Positions 16,739 through 26,739 of a stretch of DNA of 64,000 nt are shown piece by piece. The translations under genes and the position numbers were made by a program. Origin of the DNA: [Clostridium] hylemonae DSM 15053 (lineage in GTDB: Bacteria > Bacillota > Clostridia > Lachnospirales > Lachnospiraceae); assembly GCF_008281175.1 (NCBI RefSeq), contig NZ_CP036524.1, positions 2,728,001 through 2,792,000 on the forward strand. Direction: 5' to 3'. Position 1 is the first letter of the stretch, and each line of letters opens with the position of its first letter. The notes below the pieces were generated by a model. It had not been told where the DNA came from. It was given only the letters and a program-made list of their open reading frames with translations, and did not search any database.

Positions 16739-16961
16739 TTAAACCAAACATATTAAAATAATTATATCAGGAAGCTGCGGTTTACGATACCTTTCATTCG
16801 TCTTTTCACTCTGCACTTTCATTCCTAAAGCGTAAAAATAAAGCTGTGCCTCCTCCCCGGCTGCTGTCAAATATATTCTTCCATCGTCTCCGGCACAGAC
16901 CTGCAGAAATGGTTCTGATTTTATTCTTAAATGTTCTTCCACACTTTGGACAACGCCACAT
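16739..16961 (-). pseudogene. Frameshifted zinc-ribbon (DUF1801-type) gene relic
   Basis: The ATG at 16961 has a proper AAGGA site and starts MWRCPKCGRTFKN, the N-terminal zinc ribbon of a known Lachnospiraceae protein type. Restoring one A in the following A run gives KNQNHFC then VPETMEEYI, which matches the expected continuation better than the present frame; a second frame change then yields TAAGEEAQLYFYAL. The remnant ends at a stop near 16739, far short of a full domain. I read it as a decayed gene following the DUF1905 gene. Confidence 0.6.
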
Positions 16962-16991
16962 ATCCTTACTCCTCTCAAAGATAATGTACAT

Positions 16992-17282
16992 TCAATCCAG
17001 CGCTTCTACGGTAACAACAACGCTGTCGCCAGGCTGTTTTCCAATCTTCTCCCGGATATCCCTGCGTATCCCGATGATATAGCAGATGGATCCGTCCTTA
17101 TTTTTAATCCCCATATTTACAATACTGCCGTGATAGATCACACCGTCAAAGGTGATTTCCGCTTTCACCCGGCCTCTCCCGAATTCTTTCCGGATATCAT
17201 ACGGGAAACGCACATAGGCCCCGCCCTTATCGGGAACGGGCTCAATCACTGCATCAAATTCATAAACCTTTCTGTCCATCAC
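16992..17282 (-). CDS. DUF1905 protein
   Basis: The 96-residue protein has the DUF1905 blocks [22 protein letters not shown] and [10 protein letters not shown]. The domain is a small beta barrel of unknown function, often fused or adjacent to YdeI-like or DUF1801 proteins. It overlaps the DUF2200 gene by about 23 bases, so the two are one operon. Start may be the GTG at 17282 or the ATG at 17279. Confidence 0.75.
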   Translation of the reverse strand: MMDRKVYEFDAVIEPVPDKGGAYVRFPYDIRKEFGRGRVKAEITFDGVIYHGSIVNMGIKNKDGSICYIIGIRRDIREKIGKQPGDSVVVTVEALD

Positions 17283-17673
17283 TTATTTTCTCCCTTCCTT
17301 CTGCAAGCCTTTCCCTTTGCTGCGGCGTACGTAAGATTTTTTCCATAGGTTTTCCTTTTGCCAATTCATCAACGAGTTTGTCCAGATACCGTATCTCCCG
17401 CATCAGCGGCTCTTCAATATCTTCTACCCGGACACCGCAGACAGTTCCTTTAATCATGTATCTGTCCGGATTTGGCCGCGGCGCGTTCCTGAAAAAGTCC
17501 CCATAGGTCATAGAAGACGCCGCGGCTTTCTTAATCTCTCCAGCCGAATAACCGGTCAGCCAGTTGATGACCTGGTCGACCTCATTCATGCTTCTCCCTT
17601 TTTTCTCTGCCTTACTTACCAAGAGCGGATAAATTTTTTTAAAATCCATATTGTATATCTTTCCTTTGTCCAT
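17260..17673 (-). CDS. DUF2200 family protein
   Basis: The 137-residue protein contains [27 protein letters not shown] and [20 protein letters not shown], the conserved blocks of DUF2200. Function unknown. AAGGAG lies eight bases before the ATG at 17673. It is the first gene of the unit with DUF1905 and the zinc-ribbon relic. The following 200 bases to 17871 hold no supported gene. Confidence 0.75.
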   Translation of the reverse strand: MDKGKIYNMDFKKIYPLLVSKAEKKGRSMNEVDQVINWLTGYSAGEIKKAAASSMTYGDFFRNAPRPNPDRYMIKGTVCGVRVEDIEEPLMREIRYLDKLVDELAKGKPMEKILRTPQQRERLAEGREKISDGQKGL

Positions 17674-17871
17674 CAGAATGTCTCCTTCTTCTTAGTCTCT
17701 TTCCTATTCTGTCTAAAGTGTTTAATAAAAAATAGTTGTTTTTCCAGCTGGTTATAAAAACAATATAAAGGTTTGTAGAGACAAGTAACAGTTTTTTACT
17801 ATGCCACTCTTAATTTGACCCGTACGAGGCGCAGCTTTAATATACCTTTGGCGAAGAAGGCGCAGACCGTA

Positions 17872-18693
17872 CTATTCCAATCTAACAGGTATCTCAATTT
17901 GTGTAATATATTCGTCTATGGTGTCAATGACAAATTCATTGATACCCGTTTCATACGCAAACCCATATAAAGAAAATCCTTGCTTATCTACATAAGCAAG
18001 AATTTCTTTATATTTGTCAGAAATTTTATCCCAACTGCCTTTATAAAAGGCACGAAGATAAGTTCCGGAGGGCTGTAAGTGAAGCCCCTTTTTAGAAATA
18101 GGATAGGGTATTTCAATGTAAAGGGAGGTATATTCGTCAAATTTTCTCTGATAAAGATTTTCAACAGGAAGCATTGAACCATAGGAAGCGTCATGCAAAC
18201 GGCGAAGCTGATACTTTTTTGTTTCGGTAATGACTTGCTCGATCTCTTCGTCAAAAGATGAATCTGGTGTTACAGGAACCGTCACAAGATAACAGCTTTG
18301 TTTTTGTACAAGGCTGATGGTGGATATATCCAAGGAACGCAGCATTTCCATATCCTGTTGATGATTACATAAAACCTTTTGCATGGACTTCAAATGAGAA
18401 ATGGTCTGGCTTAATTCCGCAATTTTGCTTTTCAAGAGATAATCGAAACTTTCAATGGTGCGATGGCCCATAAAACGTTTGATTTCGTCCAGAGATACAT
18501 TGAGTTCACGCAGCATCAAAATAGTTTCCAGTGTGGCGCTTTGCTGATAGCTGTAATAGCGATAGCCATTTTTCTTAATGCAGGCAGGTTTCAGCAAACC
18601 AATTTCATCATACCACATTAATGTCTTTTTATTGATTTCATGGAGGACGGCAAATTGTCCGATTGTAAACAGTGTATTTTTTTCTTTTAGCAT
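17872..18693 (-). CDS. MerR-family regulator with GyrI-like effector domain (BmrR type)
   Basis: 273 residues: a MerR helix-turn-helix (TIGQFAVLHEINKKTLMWYD, about 10-29; KNGYRYYSYQQ), a coiled-coil dimer helix (about 80-115) and a C-terminal GyrI/BmrR-like small-molecule-binding domain (SGTYLRAFYKGSWDKI). Such proteins activate multidrug-pump genes when they bind cationic drugs. It is divergent from the MATE gene, whose promoter has the 19-base spacer and central palindrome expected of a MerR target. Confidence 0.88.
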   Translation of the reverse strand: MLKEKNTLFTIGQFAVLHEINKKTLMWYDEIGLLKPACIKKNGYRYYSYQQSATLETILMLRELNVSLDEIKRFMGHRTIESFDYLLKSKIAELSQTISHLKSMQKVLCNHQQDMEMLRSLDISTISLVQKQSCYLVTVPVTPDSSFDEEIEQVITETKKYQLRRLHDASYGSMLPVENLYQRKFDEYTSLYIEIPYPISKKGLHLQPSGTYLRAFYKGSWDKISDKYKEILAYVDKQGFSLYGFAYETGINEFVIDTIDEYITQIEIPVRLE

Positions 18694-18708
18694 TTTTGAA
18701 AAACTCCC

Positions 18709-18739
18709 TTGACCGTACAGTAACTGTACGGTCTATTAT
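18709..18739 (+). promoter_or_regulatory. MerR-type promoter and operator for the MATE gene
   Basis: TTGACC (18709-18714) and TATTAT (18734-18739) are separated by 19 bases, two more than optimal. An exact 11-1-11 inverted repeat with arms GACCGTACAGT and ACTGTACGGTC spans 18711-18733. An over-long spacer holding a dyad is the hallmark of promoters that MerR proteins activate by untwisting DNA. Confidence 0.88.
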
Positions 18740-18777
18740 ATGCAATATACAAAAGAAAAACAAGGAGGATTTTCTTT

Positions 18778-20109
18778 ATGCAAAGCGAAAATGCCTACAG
18801 TCAGCCTGTTACGTTAAAAAATGTTTTGAAGTTTGCCATTCCAACCATTGTTATGACAGCCTTTATGTCTTTTTACACAATGGTAGATGGTTTGTTTGTT
18901 TCTAATCTGATCGGAACAGACGCTTTATCTGCCGTCAACCTTACAGCTCCTATTATTGCACTGGTAACGGCGGTTTCTACCATGCTTGCCACAGGTGGAA
19001 GTGCGGTTATTATGAAAAAAATGGGGGAACAAAAAACAAGAGAAGCAAAGGAAGATTTTACATTTTTAATCATAGTCAATGTGATTGCAGGGTTTGTCAT
19101 GTCCTGTTTAGGCTATCTGATGATGGACACGATTTTTAAAAGTCTGGCTCTGTCACCGAAAGTATTTTCCTACTGTCAGCTTTATTTGAGCCGATATTTG
19201 ATTTTTACTATTCCAATTCTTTTGATGAACAACTTTACCCTCTATATGATTGCCGCCGGAAAGTCCGCACTTTCTATGGTGTGCTCCATTGCGGGCGGCA
19301 TTTTAAATATGATGCTTGATTATATATTTATTGCTCTGCTGGATATGGGTATTGCAGGAGCAGCCATTGCAACCGGCCTGGGATATTCTGTAACAGCAGT
19401 TGTGGGTATAGTGATGTTCTCCAATAAGAATTGTCTGCTTCACTTTGTAAAACCCGTATACCGTTCCAAAACTTTGCTCCATGCTTCCACAAATGGCAGT
19501 TCGGAAATGGCAACTGCGTTGGTGACAGGTATCGTTACCATGATGTTTAACTGGACAATGCTGAAATATGTGGGCGAAAATGGCGTTGCAGCAATTACAA
19601 TTATCATGTATGTGCTGATGTTCGCAACTTCTCTGTACACAGGGTATTCTTACGGTGTTGCGCCTATGATTAGTTTCTACTATGGTGAACAAAACCATGA
19701 GAAACTGAAAAAACTGATACGAATGAGTTTAAAAATCATCGGCGCCATTGCCGCTGTTACTTTGGTGGTTTCCCTTGCAGTTACGCAGCCGCTTGTATCG
19801 GTATTTGCCCGCCCGGATAATCCGGTTTATGGATTGGCAGTTACAGGAAATCGCATTTGCTCCTTTGCCCTCATTGTTATAGGCTTTAATGTATTTGCAA
19901 GTGGAATGTTTACGGCATTGTCCAACGGACTTATTTCTGCTGTCCTTGCCTTTTCCCGTTCCTTTGTATTCATGGTCATTGCTATGCTGATACTTCCGGC
20001 TATATATGGGGTTACAGGCGTATGGCTGGCAACACCTGTTGCAGAAGTTATGGCTATTTGCCTCTCTGGCGTTATGTTTGTAAAATATAGGAAAAAATAT
20101 CAGTATTGA
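18778..20109 (+). CDS. MATE-family efflux transporter
   Basis: The 443-residue protein has about 12 membrane helices in two related halves. The opening IPTIVMTAFMSFYTMVDGLF and repeated small-residue helices are typical of MATE proteins, which export organic cations or drugs in exchange for Na+ or H+. AAGGAGG lies upstream of the ATG. The MerR promoter in front indicates drug-induced expression. Base composition is lower in GC than the following queA gene. Confidence 0.9.
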   Translation: MQSENAYSQPVTLKNVLKFAIPTIVMTAFMSFYTMVDGLFVSNLIGTDALSAVNLTAPIIALVTAVSTMLATGGSAVIMKKMGEQKTREAKEDFTFLIIVNVIAGFVMSCLGYLMMDTIFKSLALSPKVFSYCQLYLSRYLIFTIPILLMNNFTLYMIAAGKSALSMVCSIAGGILNMMLDYIFIALLDMGIAGAAIATGLGYSVTAVVGIVMFSNKNCLLHFVKPVYRSKTLLHASTNGSSEMATALVTGIVTMMFNWTMLKYVGENGVAAITIIMYVLMFATSLYTGYSYGVAPMISFYYGEQNHEKLKKLIRMSLKIIGAIAAVTLVVSLAVTQPLVSVFARPDNPVYGLAVTGNRICSFALIVIGFNVFASGMFTALSNGLISAVLAFSRSFVFMVIAMLILPAIYGVTGVWLATPVAEVMAICLSGVMFVKYRKKYQY

Positions 20110-20157
20110 ATTAGCAAACCACGCCTTTGTGGGTTCTCTTCCCGTCAGATTTTCAAC

Positions 20158-21183
20158 TTATCCAATATACATGGCGTCCCCAAAGGAAAAAAATCTGTAC
20201 CGTTCCTTCACGGCTTCCTCATAAGCCGCCAGCACATGCTCTCTTCCCGCCAGCGCGGACACGAGCATGATGAGTGTAGACTCCGGAAGATGGAAATTCG
20301 TGATAAGGCCGTCCAGAAGCTTAAACTCATAACCCGGATATATGAAGATATCCGTCCAGCCGCTTTTTGCCGTGATATGCCCTGTCTTATCTGCTGCCGA
20401 TTCGATCGTCCTGCAGCTCGTAGTTCCCACACAGATGACCTTTCCGCCGGTATCTTTTGCCTTGTTTATCTTCATGGCGGCGGCCTCATCTATCTGAAAA
20501 AACTCTGAGTGCATGTGATGTTCGAGAATATCATCCGCCTTAACGGGCCGGAAAGTGCCCAGCCCCACATGCAGCGTGACCCTCGCAATGTCCACACCCT
20601 TTTTTTGAATCTCCTCCAGAAGCTCCGGGGTAAAGTGAAGACCCGCCGTGGGCGCCGCGGCAGAGCCGCTGTGTTTGGCGTAGACAGTCTGATACCGGTT
20701 CTTGTCTTCCAGCTGGTGTGTGATATAGGGGGGAAGCGGCATCTGTCCGAGGCGGTCCAGTATTTCTTCAAAAATGCCTTCATAGGAAAACTGTATGAGA
20801 CGGTTCCCTTCTTCCACCACATCAATGACTTCACCTGTCAGTATCCCTTCCCCGAAACTGATCTTCGTACCGATCTTTGCTTTTTTCCCCGGTTTTACGA
20901 GTGTTTCCCATATATCATTTTCTTTCCGCTTCAGCAGCAATACCTCTATCCTTGCATCGGTCCCGATCCTGGAACCTACGAGCCTCGCCGGAATTACTTT
21001 CGTATCATTGATGACGAGGCAGTCTCCCCTGTGAAGATAATCCGTGATATCTTTAAATACATGATGAGAGACCAAACCAGACTCCTTGTCTAATACAAGG
21101 AGTCTGGAACTGGAACGGTCCTCAAGCGGATCCTGCGCGATCAATTCTTCCGGCAATTCATAATAAAAATCCTGACGTTTCAT
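20158..21183 (-). CDS. queA: S-adenosylmethionine:tRNA ribosyltransferase-isomerase
   Basis: The 341-residue protein matches QueA over its length: [52 protein letters not shown] and [17 protein letters not shown]. QueA transfers ribose from SAM onto 7-aminomethyl-7-deazaguanine in tRNA, giving epoxyqueuosine. It is convergent with the MATE gene and marks the return to core genes. Confidence 0.96.
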   Translation of the reverse strand: MKRQDFYYELPEELIAQDPLEDRSSSRLLVLDKESGLVSHHVFKDITDYLHRGDCLVINDTKVIPARLVGSRIGTDARIEVLLLKRKENDIWETLVKPGKKAKIGTKISFGEGILTGEVIDVVEEGNRLIQFSYEGIFEEILDRLGQMPLPPYITHQLEDKNRYQTVYAKHSGSAAAPTAGLHFTPELLEEIQKKGVDIARVTLHVGLGTFRPVKADDILEHHMHSEFFQIDEAAAMKINKAKDTGGKVICVGTTSCRTIESAADKTGHITAKSGWTDIFIYPGYEFKLLDGLITNFHLPESTLIMLVSALAGREHVLAAYEEAVKERYRFFSFGDAMYIG

Positions 21184-21212
21184 AATGAATCCCTTCTAAA
21201 ACTTATTGTTAT

Positions 21213-21953
21213 TTACTGTTTGTCTTCTCCCTGGCCGGCCTGCGGATCCTGCTCCGGCTCCACCATGTGGTAACCGGTCTGCACTGGTTCCTTTTGGTAC
21301 GGCGGCCGCTGCTGTGATAACGGCGGCAGCTGTTTGGACTCATGCGGCGGCGCCTGTCCCGGCTCACACGGCGGTTTCTGCTCCTGCACAGAGGGCCCCG
21401 GTCCCGGCGCGGGCATTCCCTGTCTCTGATATCCTCCGGGCCCCATCGGGGCTGCCGGCGGGACAGGTCTTTGATAGACCGGATATACTTTCACCCTGCG
21501 GCCGTAAATCACCCTCGTATCACAGAGTATGTCATGCAGCGCCCGCTTCTGCGGATCAATTCCGGCGATGATATAGCCGATATGGAGAATGATGGCGCTT
21601 AAGAATCTTCCGACCGTCTCCCTGTACACGACATTAAAAAAAGTCAGCTTCTTCTCTCCCTCTGCCACCACACGCAGATTCATGGCACGTTTGCCAAGCG
21701 TTGTGCCTGTATAATAAGTACATAAGATAAAGTACAATACCTGCGCAATGTAGAGCGCAATATCTTTTAACGTATACTGAAACAGAATATCTCCGCTCAG
21801 GACAGTGCCTTCTGTCAAAGACATGACTCCGCTCATGATGAGCCGTACAATGAGAAGGCCGAAAAAGACGAGAACACTGTCGATCACATAGGCTGCTGCC
21901 CTTACCCAGAATCCTGCGTAAGTCACCTGACCATTATTGTAGCTGTTCTGCAT
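21213..21953 (-). CDS. RDD-family membrane protein with proline-rich tail
   Basis: 246 residues. The N-terminal 150 residues form an RDD domain (YAGFWVRAAAYVIDSVLVF, with the Arg and Asp of the signature; TTLGKRAMNLRVV). The C-terminal 80 residues are rich in Pro, Gln and Gly and look disordered. RDD proteins are implicated in ion or solute movement. Its start overlaps the end of sppA by 20 bases, so they are one operon. Confidence 0.85.
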   Translation of the reverse strand: MQNSYNNGQVTYAGFWVRAAAYVIDSVLVFFGLLIVRLIMSGVMSLTEGTVLSGDILFQYTLKDIALYIAQVLYFILCTYYTGTTLGKRAMNLRVVAEGEKKLTFFNVVYRETVGRFLSAIILHIGYIIAGIDPQKRALHDILCDTRVIYGRRVKVYPVYQRPVPPAAPMGPGGYQRQGMPAPGPGPSVQEQKPPCEPGQAPPHESKQLPPLSQQRPPYQKEPVQTGYHMVEPEQDPQAGQGEDKQ

Positions 21954-22911
21954 AATACATCAGCCCCCCATTTTCCTTTTCACTGGCCGTCTCTGTCAGT
22001 ACCTGCGCCTCAGACTTTGGTACGAGTTCTTTCACACTGCCAAAGAGGGAGGCAAGCGCTGATGTCTTTGACTTCAGTTCATAGAACACATTTGTTCCGA
22101 GTTCACTTCCCATATCTGCTTTTATATCCTCATAGAGCGATATATTGTCTATAAGTCCGTTCTCTTTTGCCTGCTTTGCGGTGTACGTCCTGCCGTCCGC
22201 AAGTTTCTTCACTTCATCGGATGACATGTCTCTCCCGTCTGCCACGATATCCACAAACCGGCCAAAAGATTCGTCCACCTGTGTCTGGTAGATGGCTATC
22301 TGATCTTCGTCGAGCTTGCTGGAATCTTTGTTTTTCCCGCTCGTTATGCTCACATACCTGATCCCAAGCTTTTCATAGAGTCCGCTCATATCATAGCCTG
22401 CCATAATGACGCCGATGGAGCCTGTCACGGTGTTCGGATTTGCGTATATATTGTCCGCAGCCATGGACACATAGTATCCGCCGGATGCCGCATAATGGGC
22501 CATGTATCCCCATATGGGACGGCCGGTCGCATCCTTGTATTCGTTCAGCTTCTGGTACAGCTCTTCGCTCTCATATACGGTTCCGCCCGGGGAATCCACA
22601 TAGAGAAGGATCCCTGTATTGTCGGAGTCACTCATAAGAAAATCAATGTATTCCATCGTCGTCGTGTGCTGATATCCTTCCGCAGTCTCAAACAGAGACG
22701 AGGCTGTCTGTTCCTGGATCGTCCCCTCCACTTTCACGACCGCTATATAGTCGCTGTTCGGAGCGTTTAATTCATACCCTCCGGTCAGGATCTCTCCCGC
22801 CACATCCGCAAGCCGGTTCTGTGCCGTTACGTTTGTCAAAACACTGATAACTCCTGTTGCGATAAACAGGACGACGGCCAGGATAAGGCCGCCCATCTGC
22901 TTTTTATTCAT
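21934..22911 (-). CDS. sppA: Signal peptide peptidase SppA (protease IV family)
   Basis: The 325-residue protein has one N-terminal membrane anchor (about 8-27) and a ClpP-fold serine protease domain. LLYVDSPGGTVYESEELY and MAHYAASGGYYVSMAAD carry the conserved blocks, the latter including the catalytic Ser. GSIGVIMAGYD follows. The short single-domain form is usual in Gram-positives. It removes leftover signal peptides in the membrane. It lies 17 bases after pheT. Confidence 0.93.
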   Translation of the reverse strand: MNKKQMGGLILAVVLFIATGVISVLTNVTAQNRLADVAGEILTGGYELNAPNSDYIAVVKVEGTIQEQTASSLFETAEGYQHTTTMEYIDFLMSDSDNTGILLYVDSPGGTVYESEELYQKLNEYKDATGRPIWGYMAHYAASGGYYVSMAADNIYANPNTVTGSIGVIMAGYDMSGLYEKLGIRYVSITSGKNKDSSKLDEDQIAIYQTQVDESFGRFVDIVADGRDMSSDEVKKLADGRTYTAKQAKENGLIDNISLYEDIKADMGSELGTNVFYELKSKTSALASLFGSVKELVPKSEAQVLTETASEKENGGLMYYAEQLQ

Positions 22912-22928
22912 CTTCCGTCCTCCTGCGC

Positions 22929-25349
22929 TTATTTGCGAAGTTCAATTCCCATTCCTTCCAGTGCCTTCAAAATACGGTTCATGGCTTCGCTTACTTCCGC
23001 GTCTTCCAGCGTCTTGTCTTTTGCGCGGAACACGATGGAATATGCCACCGACTTATATCCCTGCTTGATCTGAGCCCCCTCATAAAGGTCAAACAGCGCA
23101 TAGCTTTCCAGATATGACCCGCCCTTATTTTCGATGACTTCCTCGATCTGTCCGGCCAGGATCTCCTTTGGCATGACCATACTGATGTCGCGCGTCACGG
23201 CCGGGAACCTTGCAATTCCCGTATACTTGCGGTCAAACGTCGCACGCTCTACGATCTCTGGCATATCGATCACTGCGATATAGGCTTTCTCCCCGATACC
23301 GTACGTATCAGCCACATCCGGATGTACTTCCCCGATATAGCCGACCCGTGTGCCGTCATAGAAGATGTCTGCCTGACGCCCTGGATGAAGATACGGTCTG
23401 CCGGCATCCGGACGATATGTTTCCTTCTTGTGAAGCCCGGCTTTTTCAAAGAATTCCTCCACCACGCCTTTCATGCTGAAGAAATCTCCGTCCCCGTACA
23501 TACCGAGTGTGAACTGCATGCGTTCCTCCGGAAGTTCTGTCGGTGGAAGCGATTTCGGCAGATAGATATTGCCCAGTTCATACAGCCTGACATTTTTATT
23601 TCTCCGGTTATAGTTTGTCGCCAGTGAAGTGAGCATGCCGTTCAATGGCGTTGTCCGCATAATACTGTAATCTTCCCCGAGCGGATTCATGATCTCCACC
23701 GTATTTCTAAGGGGAGAATCCGCAGGAATCATCAGCTTGTCAAATACCTTCGGGCTTTCAAAAGAGTAGTTCATTCCCTGGCTGAATCCGCAGAATTCCG
23801 CGACATCTCTTGCCACTTCCTCCACGCGCAGTTTAAAAGACAGCTTTCCGGTCGTCGCCTCGCCGTGCGGAAGCGTCGTCGGGATATTGTCATAGCCGTA
23901 GAATCTGGCCACTTCCTCGGCAAGGTCAGCCATGCGGAAGATGTCATGACGGAAGGTCGGCGCGATTATCTCCCCGGATGTCTCGTCATATATAAGGTCT
24001 ACCCTCTTCAGATAACGGATCATATCTTCTCTGGAAATGTCTGTGCCGAGCAGGGCGTTGATCTCATCTGCATCAAATGGAACACGTACCGGCTCTTTTT
24101 TCTTCCCGTATACGTCCACGATGCCTCCGACTACCTCTCCGGCTCCCAGTTCTTCCACAAGCTGGCAGGCGCGGTCTATCGCTGCCTGTGCATTGTTCGG
24201 ATCAAGCCCTTTTTCAAACTTGCCGGACGCATCGGTGCGCAGTCCGACTTTCTTGCTTGATTTCCGTATATTTGTACCGTCAAAGCAGGCGGCCTCAAAA
24301 AGCATCGTCTTAACGTCATCTGTGATCATGGAATTCTCGCCGCCCATGATGCCCGCAATACCGATAGATTTCTGTCCGTCGCATATCATGAGTACCGACT
24401 CATCCATCTGGCGTTCCTGCCCGTCCAGAGTTGTGAACTTTTCATCTGCTCCGGCTGTGCGCACGATGATCTCCCTGTCCTCGATCGTGTCCAGGTCGTA
24501 TGCGTGCATCGGCTGTCCGTACTCTTCCATTACATAGTTAGTTATATCGACCAGATTGTTGATCGGGCGGATTCCTACGGAGGCAAGTCTTCTCTGCATC
24601 CATTTCGGAGAAGGTCCTATCTTTATATTCTTGACTACCCTTGCGCAGTATCTCGGACAGAGGTCTGTGTTCTTTACGGTCACTTTGATATAGTCATTTA
24701 CATCTTCTTCATTCCCCGTCGCTTTCACCTCAGGCGGTACAAACTCTTTGCCGAATGTAGCTGCCGCCTCCCTGGCGATGCCTATGACACTGTAGCAGTC
24801 TACTCTGTTGGACGTCACTTCGTACTCAAAAACAACATCGTGAAGGCCGAGCAATTCCACGGCATCTGCTCCCGGCTCTGCCTCTTCGGAAAAGATATAG
24901 ATGCCTTCCTCCGGCGCCTCCGGGTACATGTCCCGGTTGGAACCCAGTTCCTCGATGGAGCACATCATACCGTCGCTCTCCACCCCGCGCAGCTTTCCTT
25001 TCTTGATCTTAATTCCGCCTGCTACGCGGGTTCCCGGCTCATGTCCGCCAGCCACGCGCCCGCCTGCAAGCACTACAGGAACCTTGTCGCCTTCCTGCAC
25101 GTTGCTGGCGCCCGTGACGATCTGTACGGAGCCATCCCCGATATTCACCTGACAGATAATAAGCTTATCCGCGTCAGGATGCTTTTCTATCTTGTCGATC
25201 TGCCCGACGATGATTTTATCCAGATCCGCATCCAGTTCTTCGTATCCTTCCACCTTCGTCCCGGACAATGTCATCGCATCGGTATATTCCTGCGCATCTG
25301 CCTCAAGCCCCGGCACATACGCTTTGATCCATGATAATGATGTATTCAT
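22929..25349 (-). CDS. pheT: Phenylalanyl-tRNA synthetase beta subunit
   Basis: The 806-residue protein has the full bacterial domain order: N-terminal tRNA-binding fold (IDKIEKHPDADKLIICQV), B3/B4 editing region, B5 domain, a catalytic-like core (ARFYGYDNIPTTLP) and a C-terminal ferredoxin-like anticodon-binding domain (RFPAVTRDISMVMP). It forms the alpha2-beta2 enzyme with PheS, encoded 18 bases upstream. Confidence 0.97.
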   Translation of the reverse strand: MNTSLSWIKAYVPGLEADAQEYTDAMTLSGTKVEGYEELDADLDKIIVGQIDKIEKHPDADKLIICQVNIGDGSVQIVTGASNVQEGDKVPVVLAGGRVAGGHEPGTRVAGGIKIKKGKLRGVESDGMMCSIEELGSNRDMYPEAPEEGIYIFSEEAEPGADAVELLGLHDVVFEYEVTSNRVDCYSVIGIAREAAATFGKEFVPPEVKATGNEEDVNDYIKVTVKNTDLCPRYCARVVKNIKIGPSPKWMQRRLASVGIRPINNLVDITNYVMEEYGQPMHAYDLDTIEDREIIVRTAGADEKFTTLDGQERQMDESVLMICDGQKSIGIAGIMGGENSMITDDVKTMLFEAACFDGTNIRKSSKKVGLRTDASGKFEKGLDPNNAQAAIDRACQLVEELGAGEVVGGIVDVYGKKKEPVRVPFDADEINALLGTDISREDMIRYLKRVDLIYDETSGEIIAPTFRHDIFRMADLAEEVARFYGYDNIPTTLPHGEATTGKLSFKLRVEEVARDVAEFCGFSQGMNYSFESPKVFDKLMIPADSPLRNTVEIMNPLGEDYSIMRTTPLNGMLTSLATNYNRRNKNVRLYELGNIYLPKSLPPTELPEERMQFTLGMYGDGDFFSMKGVVEEFFEKAGLHKKETYRPDAGRPYLHPGRQADIFYDGTRVGYIGEVHPDVADTYGIGEKAYIAVIDMPEIVERATFDRKYTGIARFPAVTRDISMVMPKEILAGQIEEVIENKGGSYLESYALFDLYEGAQIKQGYKSVAYSIVFRAKDKTLEDAEVSEAMNRILKALEGMGIELRK

Positions 25350-25367
25350 TCCTATCTCCTTTCAGCA

Positions 25368-26387
25368 TTAAAACTGCTTTAAAAATCTTATATCATTTTC
25401 GTACAGCAATCTCATGTCGTCTATCTCATATTTCAGCAGAGCGATCCGCTCCAGCCCTACTCCAAAGGCAAATCCGCTGTAAGTTTCCGGATCGATGCCG
25501 CACATTTCAAGCACATGCGGATGTACCATACCGCAGCCGAGGATCTCGATCCAGCCGGAGCCTTTGCAGAAGCGGCATCCCTTTCCTCCGCACTTAAAGC
25601 ATGACACATCCACTTCCGCGCTTGGCTCTGTGAATGGGAAATGATGCGGACGGAATTTCGTTTTTGTCTCTGCTCCGAACAGTTCTTTTGCAAATACCTC
25701 CAATGTTCCCTTTAAATCTGCAAAGGAAATATTTTTGTCAATGACAAGCCCTTCGATCTGGTGGAAAGAAGGAGAATGTGTCGCATCCACTTCATCGGAA
25801 CGGAAAACACGTCCCGGCGCGATCATCCGTATCGGAAGCTTACCCTGCTCCATGACACGCGCCTGGACAGGCGACGTCTGCGTCCGCAGCACAATGTCTT
25901 TATTTATATAGAATGTATCCTGCTCATCCTTTGCCGGATGGTCGGCAGGAATGTTCAGTTTTTCAAAGTTGTACAGGTCGTATTCCACTTCCGGTCCTTC
26001 TACTACTTCATATCCCATGCCTACGAAGATTCTCTCCACCTCTTCCAGCGCGATCGTATTCGGATGCCGGTGTCCGGCCATATTCTTTCTCGACGGCAGT
26101 GTAACGTCGATCACTTCCTGCTTCATCTTCTCTTCCCGGATGGCTCTCTCCATCTTCTTCCGGGTGTCTTCCATCACTTCTTCGATGGCTGCTCTTGTCT
26201 CATTCACAAGCTGCCCCACCTTCGGCCTCTCTTCCGGGGCAACATCCTTCATCCCCTTCAGCACAGCGGTAAGCTCCCCTTTCTTTCCAAGGAATCTTAC
26301 ACGCACATCATTCAGCTTCTCCGGCATATCGGCTGCTTCGATCGCTCTCAGCGCTTCTTCTTTGATGCTTTGTAATTTCTCTTTCAT
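25368..26387 (-). CDS. pheS: Phenylalanyl-tRNA synthetase alpha subunit
   Basis: 339 residues: an N-terminal coiled coil (about 1-85) and the class II catalytic core with motif 2 ([20 protein letters not shown]) and motif 3 ([16 protein letters not shown]). [10 protein letters not shown] is diagnostic. A T-box leader controls the pheS-pheT operon. Confidence 0.97.
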   Translation of the reverse strand: MKEKLQSIKEEALRAIEAADMPEKLNDVRVRFLGKKGELTAVLKGMKDVAPEERPKVGQLVNETRAAIEEVMEDTRKKMERAIREEKMKQEVIDVTLPSRKNMAGHRHPNTIALEEVERIFVGMGYEVVEGPEVEYDLYNFEKLNIPADHPAKDEQDTFYINKDIVLRTQTSPVQARVMEQGKLPIRMIAPGRVFRSDEVDATHSPSFHQIEGLVIDKNISFADLKGTLEVFAKELFGAETKTKFRPHHFPFTEPSAEVDVSCFKCGGKGCRFCKGSGWIEILGCGMVHPHVLEMCGIDPETYSGFAFGVGLERIALLKYEIDDMRLLYENDIRFLKQF

Positions 26388-26433
26388 CTCTTCTCTCCTT
26401 TATTAAACAGATTATAGGACGAAACTTCCTATA

Positions 26434-26694
26434 CAACAAAAAAACCCCGTCCCCATAGGGACGAGGTTACAACTCGCGGTACCACCCTGATTCCCGCCCA
26501 TACAGGCGGACACTCAAATGCGTAACGTGCATGCACGGCATCTCCTACTAGACTTATACGGAAATTCAAAGATGCAGCTCGCGCGGGAAATTCGATCGCC
26601 ATCTGAACCAAAGGAAACTTTCAGCCCGGTGGTTTCCTCTCTCTTGTGGAAGATGGGTCTCTACTGACACGGTCATAGCTTTTGTCAATTTATA
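26434..26694 (-). promoter_or_regulatory. T-box riboswitch leader of pheST
   Basis: On the minus strand the leader contains the T-box core GGTGGTACCGCG (complement of 26475-26486), followed by a terminator stem (CCTCGTCCC/GGGACGGGG) and a T run ending near 26438. A TTGACA-16-TAGAAT promoter starts it near 26694. A TTC triplet at 26607-26605 lies where a phenylalanine specifier codon is expected, but that assignment is tentative. Uncharged tRNA-Phe should favour read-through into pheS. Confidence 0.92.
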
Positions 26695-26739
26695 TTAATA
26701 TATTCTAACACAACAAATACGTATGTCAAGGATAAAACT

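Noticed and set aside
20110-20157. Terminator between the MATE gene and queA
   Set aside because: A short AACCAC/GTGGGTT stem is present but has a mismatch and no T run, so it was not listed as a feature.
24504-25334. Open frame of 276 codons opposite pheT
   Set aside because: Antisense to a well conserved synthetase gene and without a recognisable domain.
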